A model generated the notes under the pieces. That model was not told where the DNA came from, made no database searches, and was given only the letters and a program-made list of their open reading frames with translations. 64,000 nucleotides of DNA from Sphingopyxis sp. Root154 (lineage in GTDB: Bacteria; Pseudomonadota; Alphaproteobacteria; Sphingomonadales; Sphingomonadaceae): positions 288,618-352,617 of the forward strand of contig NZ_LMGI01000003.1 in NCBI RefSeq assembly GCF_001427105.1, written 5' to 3'. Numbering within the stretch: position 1 is the stretch's first letter; every line of letters begins with the position of its first letter. Below, piece by piece: positions 37,606 through 45,633 of this stretch. The position numbers and the translations under genes were made by a program.

Positions 37606-37629
37606 ATATATAAGCTATAACTTATATAT
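37606..37629 (-). promoter_or_regulatory. Palindromic operator of the SRPBCC-ArsR operon
   Basis: A perfect 9-bp inverted repeat ATATATAAG-N6-CTTATATAT stands out from GC-rich surroundings and lies just upstream of the first gene of the operon. Symmetry and spacing fit the dimeric winged-helix ArsR product encoded second in the operon, and the element overlaps where a -10 region would be expected. Confidence 0.75.
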
Positions 37630-37663
37630 CAAGCGTGATCGGGCGAACCGCGCTGACGGCGCG

Positions 37664-39097
37664 TCAGGCGGCGGTATCGATCCCGAGGTCGCTCAATTTG
37701 CGATAGAGCGTCGAGCGGCCGATGCCGAGGCGGCGGGCGACTTCGCTCATGCGGCCGCGATAATGGCCGATCGCGAGGCGGATGACGTCGGCCTCGATTT
37801 CCTCGAGCGGGCGGAGGTTGCCGTCGGGCAGGTACAGCGTGACGCCGATCGCTTCGCCGTTGATCGCGATCTCGCCTTCGCCGCTCGGGCTGCCGCCACC
37901 GAGCGTCGCCTCGATCGCGCGGAAATCGGCACTGGTGAGGACGTCGGTGGTGCTGTTCACCGCGGCGCGGAACAGCACGTCCTGCAACTGGCGGACATTG
38001 CCCGGCCAGGCATAGGCGGCGAGCAGGCGCAGCGCGTCGTCGGTGACCCCGATCGGCCCCATGCCCGGCAGGCCGCCGATGCGCGCGAGCAGATGGCGCG
38101 CGAGCGGGCCGACGTCGCCGCGGCGCTCCGAAAGCGAGGGCAGGGTGAATTGCGCGCTCGACAGCGCGTAGAACAGGTCTTCGCGGAAGTGGCCGGCCTC
38201 GATCAGCTTGTCGAGCGGGCTGGTGCTCGTCGCGATGATGCGCACATCGACGCTCTGGCGGATTGAGCCGCCGATCATCTGGACTTCGCCGCTATTCAGG
38301 AATTCGACGAGCTTCGCCTGCGTTTCGAGCGGGATACACTCGACATGGTCGATGATGATGCTGCCGCCATCGGCCTGAACGAGGCGGCCGACCTGTCGAT
38401 CGAACGCTCCCGCGAAAGCGCCGCGTTCGTGGCCGAAGAGCCCCGACCCGATCAGGCCCGGCGACACCGCCGAACAATCGACCATGACGAGCTGGCCGCG
38501 CGCGCGCGGGCTCGCGCTGTGGATCGCGCGGGCGAAGACTTCCTTGCCGGTGCCCGGCTTGCCGTTGATCATCACCGGCACGCGCGCGCGCGCGGCCTTG
38601 GCGGCGATCGCGAGCGCGCTGCGGAAATTGGGGCTCGATCCGATGATTTCCTCGAATGCCAATGGCGCGCGCAGCTTTTCGGTGAGCGGGCGCAGTTCGC
38701 CCTGCGGGCCGCTCGTCGACACGACGCGGTCGAGCGCTTCGAGCAGGCGGTCGGGGGCGATCGGTTTCTGGACGAAGTCGCTCGCCCCGGCGCGCATCGC
38801 GCCAACCGCCACCTCGACCCCGTTGCGCATCGTGATCACGACAAGCGGCAAGGCGGGGCGCCAGCGGCGGAGTTCGCCGACGAATTCGGAAATATCCATG
38901 CCCGGCGCGCCCTGGTCGACGAGCACGGCGTCGAGCGCCATGCCCTCCTGGGTGCCGAGCTTGGCAAGCGCGGTGTCGGTGTCGGCGGCGATGACGCTGC
39001 GCCAGCCACCGCGCGATACAAGGGCGGCCAGAAAGCGCTGCTGGGCAGGCTCGCTGTCGACGATCATCACCATTCGCGTGTCGCGCGTGCTAGTCAT
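37664..39097 (-). CDS. NtrC-like response regulator with degenerate AAA+ domain
   Basis: A 477-residue protein with a receiver domain (phospho-acceptor Asp in AVLVDQGAPGMD, Lys in FVQKPI), an AAA+ domain and a Fis-type helix-turn-helix (MSEVARRLGIGRSTLYRKL). Walker A is intact (GKPGTGKE), but the sigma-54 contact loop reads GAFAGA instead of GAFTGA, Walker B ends IIIDHVE instead of LDE, and the arginine-finger segment reads FREDLFYAL instead of YRL. It therefore probably does not drive sigma-54 open-complex formation. No partner kinase is adjacent. It is divergent from the cytochrome oxidase subunit IV gene across 240 bp. Confidence 0.88.
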   Translation of the reverse strand: MTSTRDTRMVMIVDSEPAQQRFLAALVSRGGWRSVIAADTDTALAKLGTQEGMALDAVLVDQGAPGMDISEFVGELRRWRPALPLVVITMRNGVEVAVGAMRAGASDFVQKPIAPDRLLEALDRVVSTSGPQGELRPLTEKLRAPLAFEEIIGSSPNFRSALAIAAKAARARVPVMINGKPGTGKEVFARAIHSASPRARGQLVMVDCSAVSPGLIGSGLFGHERGAFAGAFDRQVGRLVQADGGSIIIDHVECIPLETQAKLVEFLNSGEVQMIGGSIRQSVDVRIIATSTSPLDKLIEAGHFREDLFYALSSAQFTLPSLSERRGDVGPLARHLLARIGGLPGMGPIGVTDDALRLLAAYAWPGNVRQLQDVLFRAAVNSTTDVLTSADFRAIEATLGGGSPSGEGEIAINGEAIGVTLYLPDGNLRPLEEIEADVIRLAIGHYRGRMSEVARRLGIGRSTLYRKLSDLGIDTAA

Positions 39098-39292
39098 CGT
39101 TTCGAATCTGCCCCCTGAACCGACATTGCTATGGGTTTGTTTTGCTGAGGGCTGCATGAGTATCCGATAGGGGTAAAAGGGCGATTAAGGGCATTCGTCT
39201 TTTCCTGCATCGAAGTCCAGCAGCCAAACCCGCACTTGAGCATCGCGGGGCGCGTGGCTAAGACCGGCGCGATAACCGATTCTGGGCGCGGC

Positions 39293-39312
39293 GCTGTGCG
39301 TTCGCGCACAGC
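39293..39312 (+). promoter_or_regulatory. UUCG-capped hairpin in the oxidase IV leader
   Basis: A perfect 8-bp stem GCTGTGCG/CGCACAGC closed by a TTCG tetraloop lies 25 bp before the small cytochrome oxidase gene. Such a stable stem in a 5' leader may mark the mRNA end or control stability. The rest of the 240-bp gap holds no gene that I can support. Confidence 0.5.
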
Positions 39313-39337
39313 AAATGACCGTTTAAGGGGAAAAGCG

Positions 39338-39460
39338 ATGGCACAGCAGGAAATGAAGGCAGCCGAAGAAACCTATGCGGGTTTCATCAGCCTGTTCAAG
39401 ATCGGCTCGATCATCACCGCGGTCGTCGTCATCGGCGTCGTCCTTCTCATCGCGTCCTGA
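39338..39460 (+). CDS. aa3-type cytochrome c oxidase subunit IV peptide
   Basis: A 40-residue membrane peptide with AAGGGGA before the ATG. A short amphipathic N-terminus (EMKAAEETYAGFISLFK) is followed by one membrane helix (GSIITAVVVIGVVLLIAS). This is the pattern of the small subunit IV found in alphaproteobacterial aa3 oxidases such as that of Paracoccus, which wraps around the core subunits and is not essential for catalysis. The core oxidase genes are not in the window. pntAA begins 10 bp downstream, so the two are probably co-transcribed. Confidence 0.88.
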   Translation: MAQQEMKAAEETYAGFISLFKIGSIITAVVVIGVVLLIAS

Positions 39461-39470
39461 CCGGACCGGC

Positions 39471-40592
39471 ATGCGCATCGCTGTTCTGAAGGAGCTCGCC
39501 GGAGGCGAGACCCGCGTCGCTGCTACCCCGGAGACCGTGAAGAAATTCATCGGCTTGGGCGCCGAAGTTGCCGTCGAATCGGGGGCAGGTGAACAAGCCT
39601 CGATCGCCGATGCCGATTATAGTGTCGCGGGCGCGAGCGTCGGCAGCCGCGCCGACGCGCTGAAGGGCGCAAACATCATCCTCGCGATTCAGGGGCCCGA
39701 TCCCAAGGGGCTTTCGGGCTTTGCCGAGGGCGCCTGGCTCGCCGCAGGTCTCAACCCGTTCGGCGAGCGCGAACGCGTCGATGCCTATGCGAAGCTCGGG
39801 CTCGAGGCGCTCGCGATGGAATTCATGCCGCGCATCACCCGCGCGCAGTCGATGGACATCCTTTCGAGCCAGGCGAATCTCGCGGGCTACAAGGCCGTTC
39901 TGATCGCGGCGAATGCCTATGGCCGCGCCTTTCCGATGATGATGACAGCCGCGGGCACCGTCAGCGCAGCGAAAGCGTTCGTGATGGGCGTCGGCGTCGC
40001 AGGGCTGCAGGCAATCGCGACCGCACGCCGCCTCGGCGCACAGGTCAGCGCCACCGACGTGCGCGCCGCGACCAAGGAACAGATCATGTCGCTCGGTGCC
40101 AAGCCGATCTTCGTCGAGAGCGTCGCGGGGATCGAGGGCGAGGGCGCGGGCGGCTATGCCACCGAAATGTCGGACGAATATAAGGCGGCGCAGGCCGAAC
40201 TCGTGTCGTCGCACATCGCCAAGCAGGACATCGTCATCACCACCGCGCTGATCCCGGGGCGCCCCGCGCCGCGGCTCATCAGCGACGCGCAGCTCGCGAC
40301 AATGCGCTCGGGCAGCGTGATCGTCGACATGGCGGCCGAAAGCGGCGGCAATGTCGAAGGCTCGGTCTCGGGCGAGGCGAAACGCATCCACGGTGTGACC
40401 GTGATCGGCGCGAAGAATATCGCGGCGTTGATGCCCGCCGACACCAGCGCGCTGTTCAGCCGCAACCTGTTCAACTTCCTCTCGGCCTTCTGGGACAAGG
40501 AAGCCGGCAAGCCTGTGCTCGACGAGGAAATCGGCAACGCGGTTCGGCTGACGCAGGGCGGCAAGGTCGTGAACGAGCGGCTGCTGGGCTAA
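39471..40592 (+). CDS. pntAA: NAD(P) transhydrogenase subunit alpha part 1
   Basis: A 373-residue soluble NAD(H)-binding domain I of the proton-translocating transhydrogenase, which makes NADPH at the expense of NADH and the proton gradient. It contains the alanine-dehydrogenase-like RIAVLKE...GETRVAATPE start, the Rossmann segment VGVAGLQAIATARRLGAQVSATDVR and the mobile loop region. In this bacterium, as in Rhodospirillum, the alpha subunit is split into two genes. Unusually the membrane part (pntAB) lies 1.9 kb away beyond a PH-domain gene, two fasciclin genes and a terminator. Confidence 0.94.
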   Translation: MRIAVLKELAGGETRVAATPETVKKFIGLGAEVAVESGAGEQASIADADYSVAGASVGSRADALKGANIILAIQGPDPKGLSGFAEGAWLAAGLNPFGERERVDAYAKLGLEALAMEFMPRITRAQSMDILSSQANLAGYKAVLIAANAYGRAFPMMMTAAGTVSAAKAFVMGVGVAGLQAIATARRLGAQVSATDVRAATKEQIMSLGAKPIFVESVAGIEGEGAGGYATEMSDEYKAAQAELVSSHIAKQDIVITTALIPGRPAPRLISDAQLATMRSGSVIVDMAAESGGNVEGSVSGEAKRIHGVTVIGAKNIAALMPADTSALFSRNLFNFLSAFWDKEAGKPVLDEEIGNAVRLTQGGKVVNERLLG

Positions 40593-40595
40593 GCG

Positions 40596-40961
40596 ATGGG
40601 CCTGTTCAGCGCCGGGGATATCGACATTGCCGGCGCGCAGGCCGAGTTCCAGGCGTGGCTGATCGAGGGCGAGCGCGTCCTCGCGGCGTTCCGGACGATC
40701 CGCGATACGGTGCTGCTGACGAACCTGCGCTTCATCTTTGTCGATGTTCAGGGACTGACGGGATCGAAGAAGGATTTCCAGAGCATTCCCTGGCGTTCGG
40801 TCACGCGCTTCTCGTTCGAAACAGCTGGCACCTTCGACCTCGATGCCGACATGAAAGTGTGGGTATCAGGCGCCGCGACGCCGCTCGAGGTCAAGATTTC
40901 GCGCAAGAGCGATCCGCAGAAAATCCATCAGCTTATGGCACAGTTGATCGTCGGCCGCTGA
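40596..40961 (+). CDS. PH-domain-containing protein
   Basis: A 121-residue soluble protein with bacterial pleckstrin-homology fold features: IEGERVLAAFRTIRDTVLLTNLRFIFVDVQGLTGSKKDFQSIPW, then beta strands and the closing helix DPQKIHQLMAQLI. Such small PH proteins (YvbH-like) have no settled function and may bind membrane surfaces or partner proteins. It starts three bases after the pntAA stop, so it is co-translated with the transhydrogenase subunit, yet it is not a known transhydrogenase component. Confidence 0.85.
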   Translation: MGLFSAGDIDIAGAQAEFQAWLIEGERVLAAFRTIRDTVLLTNLRFIFVDVQGLTGSKKDFQSIPWRSVTRFSFETAGTFDLDADMKVWVSGAATPLEVKISRKSDPQKIHQLMAQLIVGR

Positions 40962-41068
40962 CGTATCGGAAAAAATGGCCGTTTTCGGCCTTTTCATGAA
41001 ACCTCCTTTGGTTACTATGCGTTCAGGGTTTCCCAAACCCTGAGTTTCAACCAACTGGAGAATGATTG

Positions 41069-41689
41069 ATGTCGTCTGCGAAGCTTTTCGCCACTCCCCT
41101 CCTTGTACTTGCTACCCTGTCGCCCGTTTACGCGCAGGAAACCGCCGCGCCGGCCGAGGCCGCTGCACCAGCAGACGCCGCTGCGTCGGCCGAAGTCGCT
41201 GCTCCCGCTGAAGCCGCAGCCTCTGCGGCACCCGCGCAGCCTACCGGCATCGCGCTCGAAATCGCCGCCAAGCCCGATCACAAGACGCTGGCCACGGCGC
41301 TGACCGCCGCCGGCGTGTCGGACAAGCTCGCGGGCCAGCCGTTCACGATCTTCGCGCCGACCGATCAGGCCTTCGCCGCGGTGCCGCAGCCGATGACCGA
41401 CTGGCTGATGAACCCGAACAACACCGAATCGCTCGCGAAGGTGCTGACCTATCATGTCGTTCCGGGCCGCGTGACCGCCGAGGATCTGTTCGCGAAGATC
41501 AAGGCCGGCGGCGGCAAGGCGACACTCGCGACCGTCGAGGGTGAGACGCTGACCTTCACCGAAGTGCAGGGCAACATCAAGGTCGATGGCACGCAGGGCA
41601 GCAGCGGCTTTATCACCCAGCCCGACGTCGAACAGTCGAACGGTAACATTCACGTCATCAACGGCGTGTTGATGCCGACCCTCGGCTGA
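41069..41689 (+). CDS. Secreted fasciclin (FAS1) domain protein
   Basis: A 206-residue exported protein. The signal peptide ends near VYAQE (residue about 22), followed by an alanine/proline-rich spacer of about 40 residues made of repeated AEAAAPADAA-like units. The FAS1 domain occupies the rest, with FTIFAPTDQAFAAVP (motif H1) and LTYHVVPGRVTAEDL (H2). FAS1 domains mediate adhesion. GGAG precedes the ATG. A second, related gene follows by 41 bp, pointing to a local duplication. Confidence 0.92.
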   Translation: MSSAKLFATPLLVLATLSPVYAQETAAPAEAAAPADAAASAEVAAPAEAAASAAPAQPTGIALEIAAKPDHKTLATALTAAGVSDKLAGQPFTIFAPTDQAFAAVPQPMTDWLMNPNNTESLAKVLTYHVVPGRVTAEDLFAKIKAGGGKATLATVEGETLTFTEVQGNIKVDGTQGSSGFITQPDVEQSNGNIHVINGVLMPTLG

Positions 41690-41730
41690 TGATTCGCGCC
41701 GCTGCGTTCGGCTTTTGAAAGGATAAGGAT

Positions 41731-42330
41731 ATGAAAACCCACCTGATCTTGACGGCCGCAGCGGCCGCGCTCGCGCTGTCGGGCTGCGGCGACAAGAAGG
41801 AAACGCCGGCCGAGACGACGACGGTCGCGGGTAGCGAAACAGCGCCCGCGCCCGCCGCCAGCCCGCCGGCGATGCTGGCGAGCAGCACCATTGCCGCGAA
41901 TCTCGCGGCCTCGCCCGACCACAAGTCGCTGGCCGCGGCGGTGACGCAGGCTGGTCTTGTGCAGACGCTGTCGGGCGCGGGGCCGTTCACCGTGTTTGCT
42001 CCGAACGACGCCGCCTTTGTGCAGGTGCCGCCGGTGACGCGCGACGGCTGGATGCGCCCGGCGCAGAAGGATGTGCTCGCGAGCGTACTCAAATATCATG
42101 TCGTTCCGGGCAAGCTGACCGCGGCGGACCTTAGTGCGAAGATCGCCGAAGGCGGCGGCAAGGCCGTGCTCAAGACCGCCGACGGGCAGGATCTGGCTGC
42201 GACCAAGAGCGGCGATGCCATATTGTTGACCAGCGCCAGCGGCAACAAGGCGACGGTGACGCAGGCCGATGTCGGCCAGGCGAACGGTGTCGTCCATGTC
42301 ATCGACGCGGTGCTCGTCCCGAAAATGTAA
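41731..42330 (+). CDS. Fasciclin (FAS1) domain lipoprotein
   Basis: A 199-residue paralog of the preceding gene. The signal ends in the lipobox LSGC (Cys18), so this copy is membrane-anchored, whereas the first lacks a lipobox. After a threonine/alanine/proline spacer, the FAS1 domain shows FTVFAPNDAAFVQVP and LKYHVVPGKLTAADL. AAAGGATAAGG lies before the ATG. A strong terminator begins 44 bp after the stop. A soluble and an anchored copy side by side may serve as partners; that is inference. Confidence 0.92.
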   Translation: MKTHLILTAAAAALALSGCGDKKETPAETTTVAGSETAPAPAASPPAMLASSTIAANLAASPDHKSLAAAVTQAGLVQTLSGAGPFTVFAPNDAAFVQVPPVTRDGWMRPAQKDVLASVLKYHVVPGKLTAADLSAKIAEGGGKAVLKTADGQDLAATKSGDAILLTSASGNKATVTQADVGQANGVVHVIDAVLVPKM

Positions 42331-42374
42331 AAAACATCGCCGGCTGGCCCGGCAAAGCGATATTTTATGTCGCA

Positions 42375-42418
42375 AAGCGCCCGCGTTTCTCACGCTGAGA
42401 AATGCGGGCGCTTCTTTT
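42375..42418 (+). terminator. Strong intrinsic terminator between fasciclin genes and pntAB
   Basis: A 17-bp stem AAGCGCCCGCGTTTCTC (42375-42391) with its complement (42397-42413; one T opposite G) and a five-base loop is followed by CTTTTT. It should end the oxidase IV-pntAA-PH-fasciclin transcript and so separate pntAA from pntAB-pntB. Confidence 0.92.
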
Positions 42419-42495
42419 TGGGAGCTTTGGAGTCGACACATTCGGCGGCGCGCGGCAAGAGGTGCGCGAAACGGAATCAGCAGGGGAGCGAGCCC

Positions 42496-42777
42496 GTGGA
42501 TTTTATCGCGATTTTTTCGATTTTCGTACTGGCCTGCTTTGTCGGCTATTTTGTCGTCTGGTCGGTGACCCCGGCGCTGCACACGCCGTTGATGAGCGTC
42601 ACCAACGCCATTTCGTCGGTGATCATCGTCGGTGCGCTGATCGCCAGCGCCGCGGCGGGTTCGGCCTCGTCGAAATGGCTCGGCCTCGCCGCGGTCGTGA
42701 TGGCGAGCATCAATATCTTCGGCGGATTCGCCGTCACCGCGCGCATGTTGGCGATGTACAAGAAGAAGGAGCGCTGA
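42496..42777 (+). CDS. pntAB: NAD(P) transhydrogenase subunit alpha part 2
   Basis: A 93-residue membrane protein starting at GTG with AGGGGAG eight bases upstream. It has three hydrophobic helices ([20 protein letters not shown], then [17 protein letters not shown] and [18 protein letters not shown]) with the conserved [17 protein letters not shown], which together form part of the proton channel of transhydrogenase. pntB follows after one base. The 75 bp in front, downstream of a terminator, must hold its promoter if the pair is made independently of pntAA. Confidence 0.93.
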   Translation: MDFIAIFSIFVLACFVGYFVVWSVTPALHTPLMSVTNAISSVIIVGALIASAAAGSASSKWLGLAAVVMASINIFGGFAVTARMLAMYKKKER

Positions 42778-42778
42778 G

Positions 42779-44263
42779 ATGGAATTTCAGTCGATCCTTT
42801 CCGCCGCATCCGGCGGCCACGGTCTCGCGGTTAATCCCTGGGCCTCCGTTGCCTACCTGGTAGCGGGCGTCCTGTTCATCCTCGCGCTGCGCGGGCTGTC
42901 GAGCCCGGCGACCGCGCAAGCCGGCAACCGCTTCGGCATGGCTGGCATGCTGATCGCCGTCGTTACCACGTTGCTCACCCATGCACCGGCGACCGTTGAT
43001 GGCGCCCTCGATACGATCGGGCTGGTCGAAATCCTCGTCGCGATCGGAATCGGTGCCGTCATCGGCATCGTTATGGCACGCCGCATCGCGATGACCGCGA
43101 TGCCCCAGCTCGTCGCGGCCTTCCACAGCCTTGTCGGCCTTGCCGCCGTCGCGGTCGCAGCGGCGGCCTATCTCAATCCGCAAGCGTTCGGCATTGCAGA
43201 TGCCGCGGGCGAAATCTTCACCGTCAGCCGGATCGAAATGGGGCTCGGCATCGCGATCGGTGCGATCACCTTCTCGGGATCGGTCATCGCGTTCCTCAAA
43301 CTCAACGGCAATATGTCGGGTTCGCCGATCATGCTGCCGGGCCGGCACATCATCAACCTCGGCACGCTCGCCGCGATCATCGGGCTTGTCGCCTATTTCA
43401 CCTTCGACCAGAGCCCGTGGGTCTTCTGGACCGTCACCGGCCTCAGCTTCGCCATCGGTTTCCTGCTGATCATCCCGATCGGCGGCGCCGACATGCCGGT
43501 CGTCGTGTCGATGCTCAACAGCTATTCGGGCTGGGCGGCGGCGGCGATGGGCTTCACGCTCGGCAACACCGCGATGATCATCACCGGCGCGCTCGTCGGT
43601 TCGTCGGGTGCGATCCTGTCGTACATCATGTGCCGCGCGATGAATCGCAGCTTCATCAGCGTGATCGCGGGCGGCTTCGGCGCCGATGCCGGGCCAAGCG
43701 ACGGCGGGTCGAAGGAACAGCGTCCGTGGAAACCCGGCAGCGCCGAGGACGCGGCCTTCCTGATGAGCCAGGCCGACACCGTCATCATCGTTCCGGGTTA
43801 CGGCATGGCGGTCGCGCAGGCGCAGCATGCGCTGCGCGAAATGGCCGACCAGCTCAAGAAAGAGGGCGTGACGGTCAAATATGCGATCCACCCGGTCGCG
43901 GGGCGCATGCCCGGTCATATGAACGTGCTGCTCGCCGAAGCAAACGTCCCCTATGATGAAGTGTTCGAACTCGAGGACATCAACGGCGAATTCGCGCAGG
44001 CCGACGTCGCTTTTGTCATCGGCGCGAACGACGTGACCAACCCGTCGGCGAAGACCGACAAGACGTCGCCGATTTACGGCATGCCCGTGCTCGACGTCGA
44101 AAAGGCGAAGACCGTGCTGTTCGTGAAGCGCTCGATGGGCGGGGTCGGTTATGCCGGCGTCGATAATGACGTTTTCTACATGGACCAGACGATGATGCTG
44201 CTCGGCGATGCCAAGAAGATGGCCGACGACATCGTCAAGGCCCTGAGCGGCAGCGGGCATTAA
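42779..44263 (+). CDS. pntB: NAD(P) transhydrogenase subunit beta
   Basis: A 494-residue subunit. The N-terminal 270 residues carry about nine membrane helices of domain II (for example NGNMSGSPIMLPGRHIINL and MPVVVSMLNSYSGWAAAAMGF). The C-terminal 180 residues are the NADP(H)-binding domain III with IIVPGYGMAVAQAQH, HPVAGRMPGHMNVLLAEA and the conserved NDVTNPSAKTDKTSPIYGMPVL. Together with PntAA and PntAB it forms the complete enzyme. Length agrees with the family. An inverted repeat follows it. Confidence 0.96.
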   Translation: MEFQSILSAASGGHGLAVNPWASVAYLVAGVLFILALRGLSSPATAQAGNRFGMAGMLIAVVTTLLTHAPATVDGALDTIGLVEILVAIGIGAVIGIVMARRIAMTAMPQLVAAFHSLVGLAAVAVAAAAYLNPQAFGIADAAGEIFTVSRIEMGLGIAIGAITFSGSVIAFLKLNGNMSGSPIMLPGRHIINLGTLAAIIGLVAYFTFDQSPWVFWTVTGLSFAIGFLLIIPIGGADMPVVVSMLNSYSGWAAAAMGFTLGNTAMIITGALVGSSGAILSYIMCRAMNRSFISVIAGGFGADAGPSDGGSKEQRPWKPGSAEDAAFLMSQADTVIIVPGYGMAVAQAQHALREMADQLKKEGVTVKYAIHPVAGRMPGHMNVLLAEANVPYDEVFELEDINGEFAQADVAFVIGANDVTNPSAKTDKTSPIYGMPVLDVEKAKTVLFVKRSMGGVGYAGVDNDVFYMDQTMMLLGDAKKMADDIVKALSGSGH

Positions 44264-44285
44264 ATCCGACAGCCCGATCAAAACA

Positions 44286-44368
44286 CCGTTCGTGCTGAGC
44301 TTGTCGAAGCACTGTTTTTTCCTCTACCGGGTGGAAGAACAGCCCTTCGACAAGCTCAGGGCGAACGG
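44286..44368. repeat. Sphingomonad palindromic intergenic repeat (TTCGACAAGCTCAG type)
   Basis: An 83-bp inverted repeat whose arms run CCGTTCGTGCTGAGCTTGTC at the left and its near-complement ending GCTCAGGGCGAACGG at the right, with a CTGTTTTTTCC / GAAGAACAG inner part. This dispersed palindrome is common between genes in Sphingomonadales and some other bacteria. It sits after pntB and may serve as its terminator. Confidence 0.8.
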
Positions 44369-44391
44369 ATTTTTGTTTTTCTGGAGATAAA

Positions 44392-45087
44392 ATGCGCAAA
44401 ATCGGCCTGATCGGGGGAATGAGCTGGGCATCGACCGAGCTCTATTACCGCCACCTCAACAAGGGCGTGCAAAAGCGCCTCGGCACCGCCTGTTCGGCGC
44501 CGATTTTGATGGAGAGCCTCAACTATTGCGACCTGTCGCGCATCACGACTCCCGAAGGGTGGACGCATGCGAAAGAGGTGCTGATCGCCTCGGCCCAGCG
44601 GCTTGAGGCCGCCGGCGCGACCGCACTGATGATTGCCGCGAATTCAATGCACAAGGTGGCCGAGGAAGTCGCTGCAGAGATCTCGATCCCGCTGCTCCAC
44701 ATCGTCGACGAAACCGGCGAAAAGATGCAGGCCGACGGGGTCAAGTCGGCTGCGGTGATCGGCACGCGCAACGTGACGACCGAACCCTGGTTCCGCCAGC
44801 GGCTCGTCCGTCACGGGCTGACACTCGCACCCTATGACACGAGCCGCGTCGACGAGATCGACCGCATCATTTACGAAGAGCTGATGCTCGGTAAGGTGAA
44901 CGAAAGTTCGCGCCGCACGATGAAGACCTTCATCACCGACATCGCGAAGCAGGATATTCAGGCGATCGTGCTGGCGTGTACCGAGCTGGTGATGCTGGTC
45001 GATACGGACGCCAATGTCCTGCCAATCTATGACACGACGCGCATTCACGTCACGGCGGGCGTCGACTGGATTTTGGGCGAAGGCTGA
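44392..45087 (+). CDS. Aspartate/glutamate racemase family protein
   Basis: A 231-residue member of the amino-acid racemase family (YgeA/EcL-DER-like). The N-terminus GLIGGMSWASTELYYRHLN and the second catalytic motif IVLACTELVML, with its cysteine, are present. The first catalytic position, normally Cys (or Thr in E. coli EcL-DER) just before N-[ST]-M-H-K, is alanine here: IAANSMHK near residue 82. It may therefore be a one-base enzyme with altered activity, such as a lyase or dehydratase, or inactive as a racemase. GGAG precedes the ATG. It stands alone after the pntB repeat. Confidence 0.85.
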   Translation: MRKIGLIGGMSWASTELYYRHLNKGVQKRLGTACSAPILMESLNYCDLSRITTPEGWTHAKEVLIASAQRLEAAGATALMIAANSMHKVAEEVAAEISIPLLHIVDETGEKMQADGVKSAAVIGTRNVTTEPWFRQRLVRHGLTLAPYDTSRVDEIDRIIYEELMLGKVNESSRRTMKTFITDIAKQDIQAIVLACTELVMLVDTDANVLPIYDTTRIHVTAGVDWILGEG

Positions 45088-45094
45088 TCCTTTT

Positions 45095-45116
45095 CCCCTC
45101 CCGCTTGCGGGAGGGG
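45095..45116. repeat. GC hairpin between convergent racemase and DUF2147 genes
   Basis: CCCCTCCCGC (45095-45104) and GCGGGAGGGG (45107-45116) form a compact inverted repeat between two convergent genes. This sequence is another recurring sphingomonad palindrome. It is followed by GTTAGC, not a T-run, so its terminator role is possible but unproven. Confidence 0.6.
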
Positions 45117-45122
45117 GTTAGC

Positions 45123-45536
45123 TTAGCTCATCTTCGTCCAGGTCACCGTGCGGCAGAACAGGCTGACGCAGCCCTTCATCGTCATCTTGCCGCCGTTGGC
45201 GCGCAGATGCGCCTTGTAATATCGGCCGTCCTCGGGGCTATAGCCTTCGCCTTTCCAGCCGTCGCCATGCGGCACGAGATCCCAGTAAATCTGTAGCCCG
45301 GTGACCTTGCGGCCGCGCTTCCCCTTGTCGGGATTGCGCTCGTCGAGCTGGCCCCCGGCGGGCTGCTTGATCAGCAGGCGGTCGACTCGACCGCACATCT
45401 TGCTCCCGCACGCGGCCATGACCACGACCGCCTTGCCATCGTCGGTTTTCCAGCGCCCGGCAATCGGCGCGGGCGCCGCGGCCATCGACGGCACGGCAAT
45501 CAGGGCGACAAGCGCCAAACCAAATCTGTGAATCAA
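45123..45536 (-). CDS. DUF2147 exported protein
   Basis: A 137-residue protein starting at TTG, chosen because GGAGAGG lies five bases upstream and a signal peptide (HRFGLALVALIAVPSMAAA) begins there. The mature part has the DUF2147 pattern: GRWKTDDGKAVVVMAACGSKMCGRV, then DERNPDKGKRGRKVTGL and GYSPEDGRYYKAHLRANGGKMTMKGCVSLFCRTVTW. Four cysteines could form two disulphides. These small beta-rich periplasmic proteins have no established function. The promoter would lie in the 97 bp shared with the divergent beta-helix gene. Confidence 0.88.
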   Translation of the reverse strand: MIHRFGLALVALIAVPSMAAAPAPIAGRWKTDDGKAVVVMAACGSKMCGRVDRLLIKQPAGGQLDERNPDKGKRGRKVTGLQIYWDLVPHGDGWKGEGYSPEDGRYYKAHLRANGGKMTMKGCVSLFCRTVTWTKMS

Positions 45537-45633
45537 AGCGACCTCTCCCCGGTTAGCTACACATATGTCAGCAACATCGCTTGGCATCCGTCAAGTCTTG
45601 CACCATGCTCCCCGAAAATAAGGGGAGAGACAT

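Noticed and set aside
41141..41240. Alanine/proline repeat in the first fasciclin gene as a tandem-repeat locus
   Set aside because: The low-complexity spacer follows the signal peptide as is common for secreted FAS1 proteins; units are irregular at the DNA level, so no true tandem repeat is claimed.
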